Below, in pieces: positions 7,589 through 16,375 of a stretch of 26,834 nt of DNA (positions within the stretch are counted from its first letter, which is position 1; each line of letters begins with the position of its first letter). The translations under genes were made by a program, and so were the position numbers. This DNA is from a virus. The notes under the pieces were generated by a model. That model saw only the letters and a program-made list of their open reading frames with translations. It was not told the DNA's origin and did not search any database. The stretch is taken from IMG/VR virus record IMGVR_UViG_3300033388_001796, positions 1 to 26,834 of that record; one strand, given 5' to 3'.

Positions 7589-8494
7589 CTAGAAGTCTGC
7601 AGCTGCTGTCCAGTGAGAGAAGTCAACTATCCCAGCACCCAAATTAATAAACATATTACCGCCATAGTCACCAAAGTTATCAAATGAAGGAGTAATGGTA
7701 CCACCAGCTGCAATGTAACCAGTCATTGTTGGTGTGCTTAACTTTCTAGTTTTGAATTGAATATTATGAGATATATCGGCAGCCCCTGCTCCTAAGTTAA
7801 CTAAGCGTACTCTACCAGTTGTCTGTCCTATTGCTGGTGCCGTGTCTGACTGGAAGGACTTTTCATAGTATCTCTGACATAGAGACAGCTCTACACTTAT
7901 AGCTTTAGAGGTAAAATCAGTAGCTATACTGCCTTCTTCTAACTTAGCTTGAGCTACTTTAAAATAACTTGTATTTACCATAGCTCCTGTAGAAGCCTCT
8001 ACAGTTAAAGAGCCAGCATCAGTAGGTACCGTAAAAGTATGAGTTATAAGAGACCACTCACTAGTTACAGCTTTAGCTTGTACATCGACAGTATCTCCTG
8101 AGAATAAAATAGAATCATCTGGTACAGCACTATAACGAATACGAGAGTTAAATTCAGTTACTCCAGAAGCCTTAACTTTATAGCTAAGAGTAGCTAACTG
8201 CCCTCGAAGATGCTTAAAGTTAGCTAACTCAATCTGTTGACCTACTTGAATGAAAGCTACTGTGTCAGTAATATTAATAGCTAGACTATTAAGAGACTTA
8301 GTATCCGGTACGTCTGTATCTAAGTCCTTAGTACCTAACCCTCCATCTATCTCCACCTTCCATCTATCAGCAGTATACTCAGAGCCTCCAGAGAAGCTAG
8401 TACCTCTCTGCCAGACATCAAAGTTACCGTTAATAAGTGCATTATTACCTACACTATCTACTTCATTAGGGTTCCATACATTAGCTTCATTCAT
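7589..8494 (-). CDS. Tail fibre / receptor-binding protein with carbohydrate-binding-type domain (301 aa)
   Basis: The N-terminus has the hallmark of phage tail-fibre carbohydrate-binding modules: NALINGNFDVWQRGTSF followed by YTADRW (residues 18-45). The matching C-terminal end of this jelly-roll domain is also present: FKVAQAKLEEGSIATDF (178-194) followed by SLCQRYYEKSF (204-214). The final 80 residues (beta-rich, TPTMTGYIAAGG...) are typical of a distal fibre tip. It likely binds surface sugars during adsorption. It follows the adaptor-like gene by 2 nt and precedes the spike-base-like gene by 68 nt. Confidence 0.8.
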   Translation of the reverse strand: MNEANVWNPNEVDSVGNNALINGNFDVWQRGTSFSGGSEYTADRWKVEIDGGLGTKDLDTDVPDTKSLNSLAINITDTVAFIQVGQQIELANFKHLRGQLATLSYKVKASGVTEFNSRIRYSAVPDDSILFSGDTVDVQAKAVTSEWSLITHTFTVPTDAGSLTVEASTGAMVNTSYFKVAQAKLEEGSIATDFTSKAISVELSLCQRYYEKSFQSDTAPAIGQTTGRVRLVNLGAGAADISHNIQFKTRKLSTPTMTGYIAAGGTITPSFDNFGDYGGNMFINLGAGIVDFSHWTAAADF

Positions 8495-8496
8495 TA

Positions 8497-9090
8497 TTAA
8501 TAGCCTATGTCAGTTACTGCATTAATCTTAAGTTCTGCATACTGCTCTGCTACTAACGACTTCTGGAAGTTAGACTCTGCCTGCATAGCAATAGTGCCTA
8601 GTACGTATCTTGCTGCTTCATGTACTATAGCGTAAGGATATAAGTCAGCCACCCAAGAGGAGTAACTACCCTCTGTTACTATAGGGTTAACATAAGCCCC
8701 TAATAGAACAGTTTCAAACTCTGTGGATGAACGTAGCTCTAAAACTCTACCTGCTACATAGGCTACATCTGTCCTAGTACGACCCCATCTATCTAGTATC
8801 TCTTCTGGAGTTAGTACAGTAAAGAACTGAGCAGGCTCTGAGGCAACTGCATCATATACTCGTAAGTACTTAAGAGCCCTGTAATTAGGTATTATACTTA
8901 TATAGTCTAAAGACTTAGTAAACTCTAAACCACCTGCAAGGATGTAAGAGTTCTCATAAATATCTTTAGAGTAAAAATCTGTTTGGTGAGCTTTTAGGGT
9001 AGCAGCTTTCACAGCAGACTTAGTCATATCTACTAAGTCCTCTCTGCCTGTTATACTGTATACTTCAGCTAGAAGTTCTGTAAAAGTCAT
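8497..9090 (-). CDS. Head-tail adaptor-like protein (197 aa)
   Basis: The protein is all-alpha rich with a central beta region: TFTELLAEVYSITGREDLVDMTKSAVKAATLKAHQTDFY at the start, then EPAQFFTVLTPEEILDRWG (84-102) and a C-terminal 'YPYAIVHEAARYVLGTI' (about 151-167) helix. This pattern is seen in phage adaptor/connector proteins of the gp4/gp11 or tail-tubular-A type that attach under the portal. It lies directly between head genes and the first fibre gene, the usual spot. The stop is only 2 nt from the fibre start, so they are probably co-translated. Identification rests on pattern and order, not on a diagnostic motif. Confidence 0.6.
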   Translation of the reverse strand: MTFTELLAEVYSITGREDLVDMTKSAVKAATLKAHQTDFYSKDIYENSYILAGGLEFTKSLDYISIIPNYRALKYLRVYDAVASEPAQFFTVLTPEEILDRWGRTRTDVAYVAGRVLELRSSTEFETVLLGAYVNPIVTEGSYSSWVADLYPYAIVHEAARYVLGTIAMQAESNFQKSLVAEQYAELKINAVTDIGY

Positions 9091-9130
9091 GGCTACCCTA
9101 TGCTCTTGTTAATTAAGTTAATAAAAGATC

Positions 9131-9688
9131 TTATGCTTGATCAGCTAAACCAGCTGTATCTGCTGTAGAGCCTGGAACTAACTTCTGTGTCTCAGAAGAG
9201 GACTCTGATAAAGTACCAGCTGCAACGTTCTTATCTAGTAATGCTTGATCTGCTAAGTACTCTTTAATATGCTGCTTCTTAAGAGCCTTCATAGGATCTA
9301 AATCATCAGCTGTCATCTGTTCCTTGCCAGGGATTACTGAGATGCGACTATTACCTAAGGATATCTCTTCCTGTAGGTATTGAATCTCTTCTGGTACAGC
9401 AGTAACATACTTACCTAGTACGAAAGCAATGTTACGACCACCTTTAGTAATCATGCGACAAGACTCTAGGGTAGAGTAGAATACGTTGTATAACTTCTCT
9501 TGAATTGGGGCTGCTCCTAAAGGCTCAAGCTTAGCTTCGATCTTTAGGTCAGGTGTAGGTGCTGCTTCTTTCTTAGCAACAACTTCTTTATTAATAGAAG
9601 CTTCCGTAGAAGTCTCTGCTTTATTCTGGCTAGCTGTAATAGCTGCCATACGTTCTTTTAAATTTAGGTTCTGATTAGACTCGGGCAT
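9131..9688 (-). CDS. Conserved-looking head-region protein of unknown function (185 aa)
   Basis: The first 60 residues are low complexity and charged (Lys/Glu/Ala/Thr, NKAETSTEASINKEVVAKKEAAPT). Then comes a folded middle (about residues 64-125, including LYNVFYSTLESCRMITKGG and AVPEEIQYLQEEI) and a disordered Ser/Thr-rich tail. It is the first gene after the MCP terminator at 9721-9758 and precedes the adaptor-like gene. The folded centre looks like the small neck or internal virion proteins that often follow the MCP in podophages. I assign no name. Confidence 0.6.
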   Translation of the reverse strand: MPESNQNLNLKERMAAITASQNKAETSTEASINKEVVAKKEAAPTPDLKIEAKLEPLGAAPIQEKLYNVFYSTLESCRMITKGGRNIAFVLGKYVTAVPEEIQYLQEEISLGNSRISVIPGKEQMTADDLDPMKALKKQHIKEYLADQALLDKNVAAGTLSESSSETQKLVPGSTADTAGLADQA

Positions 9689-9720
9689 GCTAGTTCTCTC
9701 TTGTTAGGTATTAGATTTAG

Positions 9721-9758
9721 TTAAAAATAGGGGTCAGTATCATTACCAACCCCTATTT
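9721..9758 (-). terminator. Rho-independent terminator downstream of the major capsid gene
   Basis: Read on the minus strand, a 10-bp perfect stem (AAATAGGGGT at 9758-9749, pairing with ACCCCTATTT at 9734-9725) encloses a 14-nt loop. Its 3' arm ends in a run of five T (9727-9723). It lies 25 nt after the MCP stop and would stop or reduce read-through from the abundant capsid message into the tail genes. Confidence 0.75.
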
Positions 9759-9783
9759 AATAGTTACTTACTTAACCTACTTA

Positions 9784-11007
9784 CTAGCCTACAGCTGCTG
9801 CAGTTAGGTCATAGACTACTGAGTTAGCAGGTGGGTTCTTAATAACAGTAGTACATTCAGTAGTAAGAGTACCACCAACTGCATCAATACCATTATCTTG
9901 AGCCTGATTACCTGACATGTTAAACTCTTTATTCTGAGTCTTACGATCGCCTAGGTAGGCAAGACGGAAGGTAGCTAAGTCAACTGCTACTGCCATCTTA
10001 GCCCAAGAGGCGTTACTGTTAAACAAAGGATGCTCAACGATACGTAACTTACCACGAGACAGAGTAAGAGTACTAAACTGCAAACCGAAGTTAGTCTCAC
10101 CATCTTGTAGCTGATAGTTACCATTAGTACGACCAATGTTATTAATAACTAACTTGGCTGCACCACCTACAAACAAGACACGTTCGTTAGCACCTTTAGG
10201 ATCTGTAGTTTGGTTAAACATAGGATCAAAGAAGCCTTCTAACTGTGTGAAGTTAGTAGTTGCACCAGCTGTAAAGATATTAGCAGCGGCATAACTAGAA
10301 GGGTAGTAAGTCAAGTTACCAGTGATATTAATCAAACCGTCCATAGTACGGAAAGGCTGACCATTACGAGTAGACTGAAACTTCTGACCAAAGAAGATAG
10401 CCTTCTCAATATCTGCTGCATGAAACGCTGCTGCATCTTGCTTAGACTCAGCTACGTTAGTTTCACCTGCAATAACTTGTGTAGCACGAGCTGATTCAGA
10501 GATAGCCCAAGTGTTACGGAAAGTTTGTGTAAGGTTAGTTATACGTACTGGAATAACATTCTGAGCATTAGGACGCAAAGAAGATTCTTCGAACGCATTA
10601 CCAACTTGGTGAAGATCAATAGCAGTATCAATAGCTGCTGCTGCTACAGTACCAACACCACGAGTTACTTTAATCTGAGTAGCATTAAGAACTGAGTCTA
10701 CAATGACATTCTCAAAAGTAGTAGCTACACGCATAATCATTCCAGGAAGAATGTTAATAGTAGTATCTACAGTGAAGGTATTAATAACACCATCTGCGAT
10801 AGCACCATCAAGTTTCATCTCTGGAAATAACATGGTCTTAGTAAAGAAGCCATGCTCATGCTGTACTGCTGTTTCTGTTGGTAACATAGAAGTTAGACCA
10901 AACAAGGGAGCTGAGCCGTTAGGCATCAACCGTGTAATCATTCCAGCAAAGGACTTCTTAGCTAAGTCCTGTGTGAAATTACTAGTATTAAATAGTCCTG
11001 CGGACAT
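9784..11007 (-). CDS. Major capsid protein (SU10-type, DUF5309-like; 407 aa)
   Basis: The segment 151-225 has the strong signature of the SU10 major capsid family: VIPVRITNLTQTFRNTWAISESARATQVIAGETNVAESKQDAAAFHAADIEKAIFFGQK, followed by NGQPFRTMDGL. The N-terminal part (MSAGLFNTSN... PNGSAPLFGLTSMLP) and size of 407 aa fit this group, and the position after portal and scaffold is canonical. It would form the HK97-type icosahedral shell. The start at 11007 follows a strong AGGAG with about 9 nt spacing, consistent with heavy expression, and a terminator follows at 9721-9758. This is one of the most certain calls in the window. Confidence 0.88.
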   Translation of the reverse strand: MSAGLFNTSNFTQDLAKKSFAGMITRLMPNGSAPLFGLTSMLPTETAVQHEHGFFTKTMLFPEMKLDGAIADGVINTFTVDTTINILPGMIMRVATTFENVIVDSVLNATQIKVTRGVGTVAAAAIDTAIDLHQVGNAFEESSLRPNAQNVIPVRITNLTQTFRNTWAISESARATQVIAGETNVAESKQDAAAFHAADIEKAIFFGQKFQSTRNGQPFRTMDGLINITGNLTYYPSSYAAANIFTAGATTNFTQLEGFFDPMFNQTTDPKGANERVLFVGGAAKLVINNIGRTNGNYQLQDGETNFGLQFSTLTLSRGKLRIVEHPLFNSNASWAKMAVAVDLATFRLAYLGDRKTQNKEFNMSGNQAQDNGIDAVGGTLTTECTTVIKNPPANSVVYDLTAAAVG

Positions 11008-11048
11008 AGTAAGATCTCCTGATTAAATTAATAAGGTAAGGTTAAGAC

Positions 11049-11384
11049 TTAGTACAAGTCGAAGGTTTCAGCACCATCTGTATCATCAGTCATAACAAGA
11101 GTGAAGATATTAGTGGATTGTGGAGGGGTTGATAGAGTGTTATTAGCACCTACCGCAGTAGTATCAGCACCAACAGCGAGTACTACATCAAATGCACCTA
11201 CTTGGGAGTTCTTAACTATGAAACTCATAGAGTCTCCAGTATTCATATCAGGTGCAGCTGCTGCAATAAGAGCAGATGTAGGCAAGGTATAAGTAACATC
11301 AGAGGTAAGAGTAACATCTTGGAACAAGTTACCACCAGATAACTGAGCAACTGTTACAGTTTCATCTGTCTCAGCACCAAACAA
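11049..11384 (-). CDS. Small head/decoration-type protein with an anomalous start (111 aa)
   Basis: The frame contains a compact beta-rich protein (SDVTYTLPTSALIAAAAPDMNTGDSMSFIVKNSQVGAFDVVLAVG...) ending 41 nt before the MCP start, where decoration proteins are often encoded. No ATG exists in frame. The listed start is a TTG at 11384, but its nearest AGGAG is 21 nt upstream. The codon sitting at the ideal 6-nt spacing (11399-11397) is AAG, which would give five extra residues (a start followed by FEPYL) before the TTG-encoded residue. Either a single-base substitution or loss of one T from ATG would explain it. The protein is likely a small head protein; decoration function is inferred from position and fold type. 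Confidence 0.65.
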   Translation of the reverse strand: MFGAETDETVTVAQLSGGNLFQDVTLTSDVTYTLPTSALIAAAAPDMNTGDSMSFIVKNSQVGAFDVVLAVGADTTAVGANNTLSTPPQSTNIFTLVMTDDTDGAETFDLY

Positions 11385-11401
11385 GTAAGGTTCAAACTTA
11401 T

Positions 11402-11417
11402 TTATCTCCTATAAGAT
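11402..11417 (-). promoter_or_regulatory. Hairpin-presented ribosome-binding leader
   Basis: On the minus strand the 16-nt leader ATCTTATAGGAGATAA precedes the small head protein gene. With the extra T upstream, TTATCT and AGATAA form a 6-bp stem whose loop (TATAGG) presents most of the Shine-Dalgarno sequence. The identical 16 nt precede the 247-aa gene on the other strand (25265-25280), where an ATG follows at the normal place. Confidence 0.55.
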
Positions 11418-11465
11418 AAATAGATTAAATAAAAAGTAATAAATAAGGTAACTAGGTATAAGGTA

Positions 11466-12218
11466 CTACCAGTTACTAAAATCTTCTGAGTCTTTAACAG
11501 CATTAGCTGTAGCTACTTCTGCAGGATTCAATGTCTCGGACATAGCCTTAACAAAGTCTTGCGCCATAACTGTTAGTTCGGAGGTAGTTGCTTGGGGAAA
11601 TTTAGTCTGAAGCTGAGATTTAACTGCGTCTATCACAGGAGCTACAGCTGGATTAGAAAAGACAGGATTTTGCTCTTGTAGGGAGTTGTTAACTGATTGC
11701 TCTTTAACAAGAGAAGGAAGCTTAGCCATCATAGCTTCCATTAGTTTAGTGGAGTTTTGCTCCATCATCTTATTAGCTACAACGGTAGACTGCATCATTG
11801 CTTGTTGACCTACAATGTTTATAGCCTCTACCATTGCTGTTTGTGCATCATCACCGCCAGCTTGTATTCTTGCTTGTATCTCAGGAGTGATAGCTCCTGT
11901 TAAAACTGCCTTACCCATAACTTCTTGTAACTTAGCTGGGTCTAATACCTCAGGCTTATATTCTGCTGGTGCGTTCTCATTAGGCTTAGTGTCCCATAAG
12001 TCCTTAAATGGGTCAAGAGGGGTCTTAGCTTCATTAACATTATCTGGTACTACGCCATTAGCGTCAGTTCCAGGTGTCTGTACAGTGTTAGTATCAGGTT
12101 GCTGATTCTCTAACTTAGCAGCAGGAGGTTGATTAGGAGTAGCAGGTGGTTGCTGTTGGTTGTTATCAGGGGTAGCGGCTGGTGCAGGTGCTGCTTTAAA
12201 TATATCAAACATACTCAT
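11466..12218 (-). CDS. Head scaffolding protein (250 aa)
   Basis: The N-terminal 65 residues are Pro/Gln/Ala/Thr-rich and surely disordered (DNNQQQPPATPNQPPAAK...). The rest is predicted helical with Met/Gln/Glu-rich coiled-coil stretches (for example TAMVEAINIVGQQAMMQSTVVANKMM near 130-155) and ends in a short DSEDFSNW tail. This composition, together with its position between portal and capsid genes, is the usual profile of a phage scaffold. It lacks Cys and any protease motif, so it is not an obvious scaffold-protease fusion. Start 12218 lies 18 nt after the 92-aa gene. Confidence 0.72.
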   Translation of the reverse strand: MSMFDIFKAAPAPAATPDNNQQQPPATPNQPPAAKLENQQPDTNTVQTPGTDANGVVPDNVNEAKTPLDPFKDLWDTKPNENAPAEYKPEVLDPAKLQEVMGKAVLTGAITPEIQARIQAGGDDAQTAMVEAINIVGQQAMMQSTVVANKMMEQNSTKLMEAMMAKLPSLVKEQSVNNSLQEQNPVFSNPAVAPVIDAVKSQLQTKFPQATTSELTVMAQDFVKAMSETLNPAEVATANAVKDSEDFSNW

Positions 12219-12236
12219 TAGTTATATCCTCGTTAG

Positions 12237-12515
12237 TTATACGTTAGGTTGGGGTTGGTTTCGTGCTTCTTCTGATACTTTAGAGGTATCAATAAGATAT
12301 TGTAAAAGATCTATCTTAGCCTTAAGACTTGCATCTTCTTGTAAGAATACATCTTTATGCTCTGGGTCGTACTCTAGATTAAGTTTTTGTTCTGCATAAG
12401 CTGCTAGATGATTCTGTAAGACTTGTATCTGTGTCACATTATAGATACAACCTTCCAGTTCTTCTTGGTCGGTTAACTCATACGAGGTAAAGCTATTAGT
12501 TAGTGGTGTTGACAT
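12237..12515 (-). CDS. Hypothetical head-region protein (92 aa)
   Basis: A small acidic, Gln/Leu-rich, mostly helical protein (MSTPLTNSFTSYELTDQEELEGCIYNVTQIQVLQNHLAAYAEQK...). It sits in a 10-nt gap after the portal stop and before the scaffold. No motif is recognised. Small helical proteins at this place are often portal or scaffold accessory factors, or have no known role; no function is assigned. Confidence 0.7.
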   Translation of the reverse strand: MSTPLTNSFTSYELTDQEELEGCIYNVTQIQVLQNHLAAYAEQKLNLEYDPEHKDVFLQEDASLKAKIDLLQYLIDTSKVSEEARNQPQPNV

Positions 12516-12524
12516 TATCAGTCT

Positions 12525-14567
12525 CTACTGTGGTTGTTGATTAGATGGGATATTAGATTGTGGTTGATCAGGACTCTGACTTACTTCATCAGAGCCAGAA
12601 GCCTTAGATGGGTCATAGCCAAAGTCCTGAGGTTTAGGTTGTGGTGGAATAGTTTTAAGATCACCTCCTTTTTCTGCAACCATTACTGCTACTTGTTGCC
12701 ACTGACCTACAGCTTGTTCATAAGCCATTTGCTCAGGACTCTTCTCGAACTCAGATAATCTAGCTCCTTGTGTCTTCATAAGATAAGAGAACATAGGTGC
12801 TAAGTTATAGCCTGCTCCTATCTCTGGAGAGGTTCCTATAACCTGCAGAGCACCTAACATAGCCTCTCCATTTATAATCTTGTCAGCAGGAACTAACCCG
12901 TCAGCTATCTTAAACTCTAGGACAGCGTTACGTAACTTAACTGGGTCAATATCTACAGCATCTTCTTTATCTCTGCTATAGATAGAACCTGCTCCTTGGA
13001 ACTGTAAGATATTAAGCTTAAAGATAAGTTTCATAGGTACAAAGATCTGAGCTTCATATAAGATAGAAACCATTTGATCTCTACCATTAGCGTTACCCAT
13101 AGTATCTTCAAACTCTTTACGAGTCTTATTACCTTTAACAAACTGTCCTTGTTTAGTAGGATTCTGGCCATTAGTTATATTAGCCATAGCAACTAAGTCT
13201 CTTATCTGTGCTACATCTATTGCTCCTTGATCTTCTCTATAAGGAAACTGATATACTGCATCAGAGATCTTCTTACCATAAGCAGCAGGTCTTACTGGTA
13301 TCTTAGCAGAAGGGTTCTCAGAGTTAATGTGTGCAGATAGTACACGAGATGGATCATATAAAGTTCTATCTGAAATAGCTCTTCTACGAGAAGCCATAAT
13401 AGACTTCATAAAACTAGAAGCTACTTCTTGGAAAGGTTTAGCATTAGTAGCTAAAGACTTAGACTGATAACCTAAGCCATCTTCATTAGGTTCAGCAATA
13501 AGAATAGGAATCCAACCATGAGCATTAGTTTGACGCTCTGCATGGATAATAACTTGATGGTTGATAATAATAAGTTTCCAGATCTGAGGAGTATTAGCAC
13601 CTGGAACTTGTAGACCAAACTCAGAAGGTAAGATCTTACAATATAGTACAGTTTTCTCATAAGAGTTCTTATAAGCAATAGCTTTGTTATTGCCAGTAGA
13701 GCCTCTCTTACCTACTTCTGCCCAAGATAACCAGTTCATGTCACCTTCGTAGTTATCTTCTATAGTAACCTCAGGATTAATTCCTGGAACATAATAGTTT
13801 TCTGCAGTCTCTCCTGTAGAGGTTCCTGGTATAGCTTGTGAGGTAGACTCGAAAGCTTTAGTTACATTCATAGTGAGAGTATCAGCCATCTCTGCTATTA
13901 ACTGTTTAAGCTCTATACGAGATAAGAACTCAGTATAGCCTGCAAACTCTCCCTTCTTATAGACTTCTGAGGGTAAGACTCTTGGATCCACAAATGTATT
14001 ATAAGGGTCTAGTCTCTTAACAGTGTTACCAGCCCATATAACCTGATTAGGCTTACCTTCTGTAGGAGAGAACGCTACATCAGTAGTCACATCTACAGTA
14101 GACTCTCTATCCCACGAGATTTCCATAGGTGCAAAGTTATACTTAGCGCCATCTCTAAAGAACATCATTAACTCTCTAGTCCATCCACCATGTACAGCAT
14201 TCTCGTCTATAACAGTTTCCATCTGTACAGCTTCATCAATAAACTTAGCGTTAGATACTACTGCAAAGAGAGGTACACCAGTAAGAAAGACTGAAGACTG
14301 ATAAGTAACAGCTGCTTCTACCTGAGGCATAACTACTGGTACTGTTATATCTTGTGTAGGAGTAGGGTTACCAGCAGCATTTTGTAACTTAGCCTGTGTT
14401 TGATGATCCGTCTTATCATTCTCTCTCTGATAAGCTCTATCTATACCTTCAAATCTAGCACGCTGTGAGGACTTTACATCATTAACTGTAAGTAAAGTCT
14501 CTTTATAGTACTGTATAAAGGCCTCATGAGAGTTCTTACTTAGTACAAATGGGGTAGCATTAGCCAT
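12525..14567 (-). CDS. Portal protein (680 aa)
   Basis: The length, the position directly after terL and the domain layout fit a podophage portal: an N-terminal helical wing (SKNSHEAFIQYYKETLLTVNDVKSSQRARFEGIDRAYQ), a segment with 'TVPVVMPQVEAAVTYQSSVFLTGVPLF' (about 74-101), and a central beta region including RLDPYNTFVDPRVLPSE (about 185-201), where portals carry a P-N-x-F-x-D-P-like element. The C-terminal part has helices and an acidic/Gln-Pro-rich tail (PQPKPQDFGYDP... SNQQPQ). It would form the dodecameric vertex for DNA entry and exit. Start 14567 follows an AGGAT ribosome site, and the stop is 9 nt before the next start. Confidence 0.8.
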   Translation of the reverse strand: MANATPFVLSKNSHEAFIQYYKETLLTVNDVKSSQRARFEGIDRAYQRENDKTDHQTQAKLQNAAGNPTPTQDITVPVVMPQVEAAVTYQSSVFLTGVPLFAVVSNAKFIDEAVQMETVIDENAVHGGWTRELMMFFRDGAKYNFAPMEISWDRESTVDVTTDVAFSPTEGKPNQVIWAGNTVKRLDPYNTFVDPRVLPSEVYKKGEFAGYTEFLSRIELKQLIAEMADTLTMNVTKAFESTSQAIPGTSTGETAENYYVPGINPEVTIEDNYEGDMNWLSWAEVGKRGSTGNNKAIAYKNSYEKTVLYCKILPSEFGLQVPGANTPQIWKLIIINHQVIIHAERQTNAHGWIPILIAEPNEDGLGYQSKSLATNAKPFQEVASSFMKSIMASRRRAISDRTLYDPSRVLSAHINSENPSAKIPVRPAAYGKKISDAVYQFPYREDQGAIDVAQIRDLVAMANITNGQNPTKQGQFVKGNKTRKEFEDTMGNANGRDQMVSILYEAQIFVPMKLIFKLNILQFQGAGSIYSRDKEDAVDIDPVKLRNAVLEFKIADGLVPADKIINGEAMLGALQVIGTSPEIGAGYNLAPMFSYLMKTQGARLSEFEKSPEQMAYEQAVGQWQQVAVMVAEKGGDLKTIPPQPKPQDFGYDPSKASGSDEVSQSPDQPQSNIPSNQQPQ

Positions 14568-14595
14568 TAGTTAGGATCCTGTTAGATATAATGGG

Positions 14596-16197
14596 TTAAA
14601 ATGGGGAGTTAAACTCAGGAACATCAATAGCATCAAACTCCTGAGACTCTATTAAATTATTAGCTACTATATACTCCACAAACTCCTCCATTACTTTATT
14701 AGCATAAGTAAGAAGATCTAAGACACCATCAGTATTATCTCTTCTTAGAGGGTTAAAGGATATAATCTGTGCAAAACTAGCAGCCTTAGCCGCCTCTTCT
14801 ATAAATACTTCTCCCTTAGCAAGAGACTTAAACATCTCTAGAATACGGGAGTTCTTAGATCTAGTACCTGAATAGATAGGTACAGCTTCTATACCTTCTA
14901 TCTGTAACTGCTGACATATAAAATCAAACCAATATAGTAAGGAGTATTGGTAAGCATTAGCTTCTACAGCTATAAGTCTACAGTTCTTAGTGAGTGCGTA
15001 GTTAAGAGCTGTACGTATGGTGTCTCCAGGAGATAATCTATCTTCTACTAGCTCCATTAAAACTGGGTAGCCATTATGTACTTCAAAGTAACCTACTGAT
15101 ACTTCATCTGCTCCTAACTTGTCTGTAGCAGGATCTATTATGATGAAGTTACCGCCTGGAATATCTCCCTCACTATAAGGAGAGTCAGGGAGTTTGGATA
15201 AATCTACTAGATTGTTTTGACTAGCATTCTCATCATTAAGTACCTCTGAGTAGAAGATCTCAGGCTTACCCATAGAGAGATCATTCTCAAACTCATTCAT
15301 TAACTGGGCTATAGGCTGCAAGTCTTCCCATAAAGAAGTACCATCAGCTAGTATGCCACCAGCTATAAACTTAGTCCACTTATTATTAGATTTAAGCTTT
15401 CTTAGTATCGAATGTTTTGTAGGGTACATATTAGCTACAAATAAGAACATACAGCCATGAGGAGACTTAGCCTTCATAGCTGTACCTATCATCCAATCTT
15501 CTAGCTTATTAGATTGTACCTCTGAGTCAGCACATTCTCGTGACTGTATATCCTCAAAGATCATTACATCAGGACGTTCGTTCTTTATATTTAAGCCACG
15601 TAAGGAAGTCTCAGCACCAATAGCAGCTATAGTAATGTTTCTACCTCTAAAGCCAAACTTCTTAACAGCTTGTGTATCCTTCTCGATACCTAAGCGCCAG
15701 TCACCAAAGACTTTCTTTATGTTTGGTTCTTCTAACATATCTATCACGTCAGATAGAATGTTCTCTGCAAGTGATGCCTTAGCAGATATAATTAATATAA
15801 ACTTCTTATTAGTGAAGAGTAAGCAGTACACTATAAATAGCTTAACTAGTGTAGTCTTACCAAAGCCACGAGGTAAGCCTAATGCAAGCTGGGGAAAGAT
15901 TCTCTTCTTATGAGCAAAACCTAAGAGCCAAGTCCATACAGATATAAATACAGCAGGGAAGTTAAACTTAAAGACTAAAGGCATTACTAGTGCAGATAAG
16001 AAGTTAAGGTCTAACTTAGCAGCCATCTGCACATCTTCTGCACTAACTCCTATATCTATTACATCTAACTCCTCAGAAGTCTCCGTAGTATCTATAGGAG
16101 TAGTTTGTAAGGTAGGAGGTAACTGTCCTGAGTCTGGGCTATCTTCTCCTGTTAGCTTACCTAAGAGAGTATCAGGAGGTAGGTCATCTATACCCAT
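14596..16197 (-). CDS. terL: Terminase large subunit (533 aa)
   Basis: Both domains are visible. ATPase: Walker A GLPRGFGKT (107-115, Lys114), a Walker B VMIFED (211-216) and a coupling region FLFVANMYPT (251-260). Nuclease (RNase H-like): FIIIDPA with Asp355, LIAVEAN with Glu412, and NTDGVLDLL with Asp490/Asp494. The full length is normal for the family. It pumps DNA through the portal and cuts concatemers, with the small subunit at 16376-16936. The start (16197) lacks a clear Shine-Dalgarno but lies 1 nt after the stop of the 54-aa gene, so translation is probably coupled. An 11-bp tandem repeat spans this junction. Confidence 0.92.
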   Translation of the reverse strand: MGIDDLPPDTLLGKLTGEDSPDSGQLPPTLQTTPIDTTETSEELDVIDIGVSAEDVQMAAKLDLNFLSALVMPLVFKFNFPAVFISVWTWLLGFAHKKRIFPQLALGLPRGFGKTTLVKLFIVYCLLFTNKKFILIISAKASLAENILSDVIDMLEEPNIKKVFGDWRLGIEKDTQAVKKFGFRGRNITIAAIGAETSLRGLNIKNERPDVMIFEDIQSRECADSEVQSNKLEDWMIGTAMKAKSPHGCMFLFVANMYPTKHSILRKLKSNNKWTKFIAGGILADGTSLWEDLQPIAQLMNEFENDLSMGKPEIFYSEVLNDENASQNNLVDLSKLPDSPYSEGDIPGGNFIIIDPATDKLGADEVSVGYFEVHNGYPVLMELVEDRLSPGDTIRTALNYALTKNCRLIAVEANAYQYSLLYWFDFICQQLQIEGIEAVPIYSGTRSKNSRILEMFKSLAKGEVFIEEAAKAASFAQIISFNPLRRDNTDGVLDLLTYANKVMEEFVEYIVANNLIESQEFDAIDVPEFNSPF

Positions 16198-16211
16198 ACT
16201 ATACCCATACT
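16190..16211. repeat. 11-bp perfect tandem repeat at the terL start
   Basis: ATACCCATACT occurs twice head to tail (16190-16200 and 16201-16211). On the coding strand this duplicates AGTATGGGTAT, so two ATGs 11 nt apart occur, only the left one (16197) in the TerL frame. The repeat also carries the stop of the 54-aa gene. Confidence 0.9.
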
Positions 16212-16363
16212 ACTTTCTTAACTACTATGGCAGTATCCTTAGTGGTAGGGCTTGGAGTACTTACTTTATTCATAAGGTTAAGTAAAGCAGTTCTTGCGTT
16301 AGATACATCCTTAGCTGTATGTAGGTTATCTTCTAGTACAGTCTTAGGTTTAAGTTGTGTCAT
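16199..16363 (-). CDS. Small hypothetical protein between terminase genes (54 aa)
   Basis: An ATG at 16363 has a very strong AGGAGG ribosome site and opens a 54-codon frame ending at 16199, one base before the TerL start region. The product (MTQLKPKTVLEDNLHTAKDV... VVKKVVWV) is basic, with a probable helix in the middle (residues 15-33). No family is recognised. It fills the space between the two terminase genes and its stop is placed to couple translation into terL. It may be a packaging accessory or simply a coupling cistron. Confidence 0.65.
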   Translation of the reverse strand: MTQLKPKTVLEDNLHTAKDVSNARTALLNLMNKVSTPSPTTKDTAIVVKKVVWV

Positions 16364-16375
16364 AATAACCTCCTC

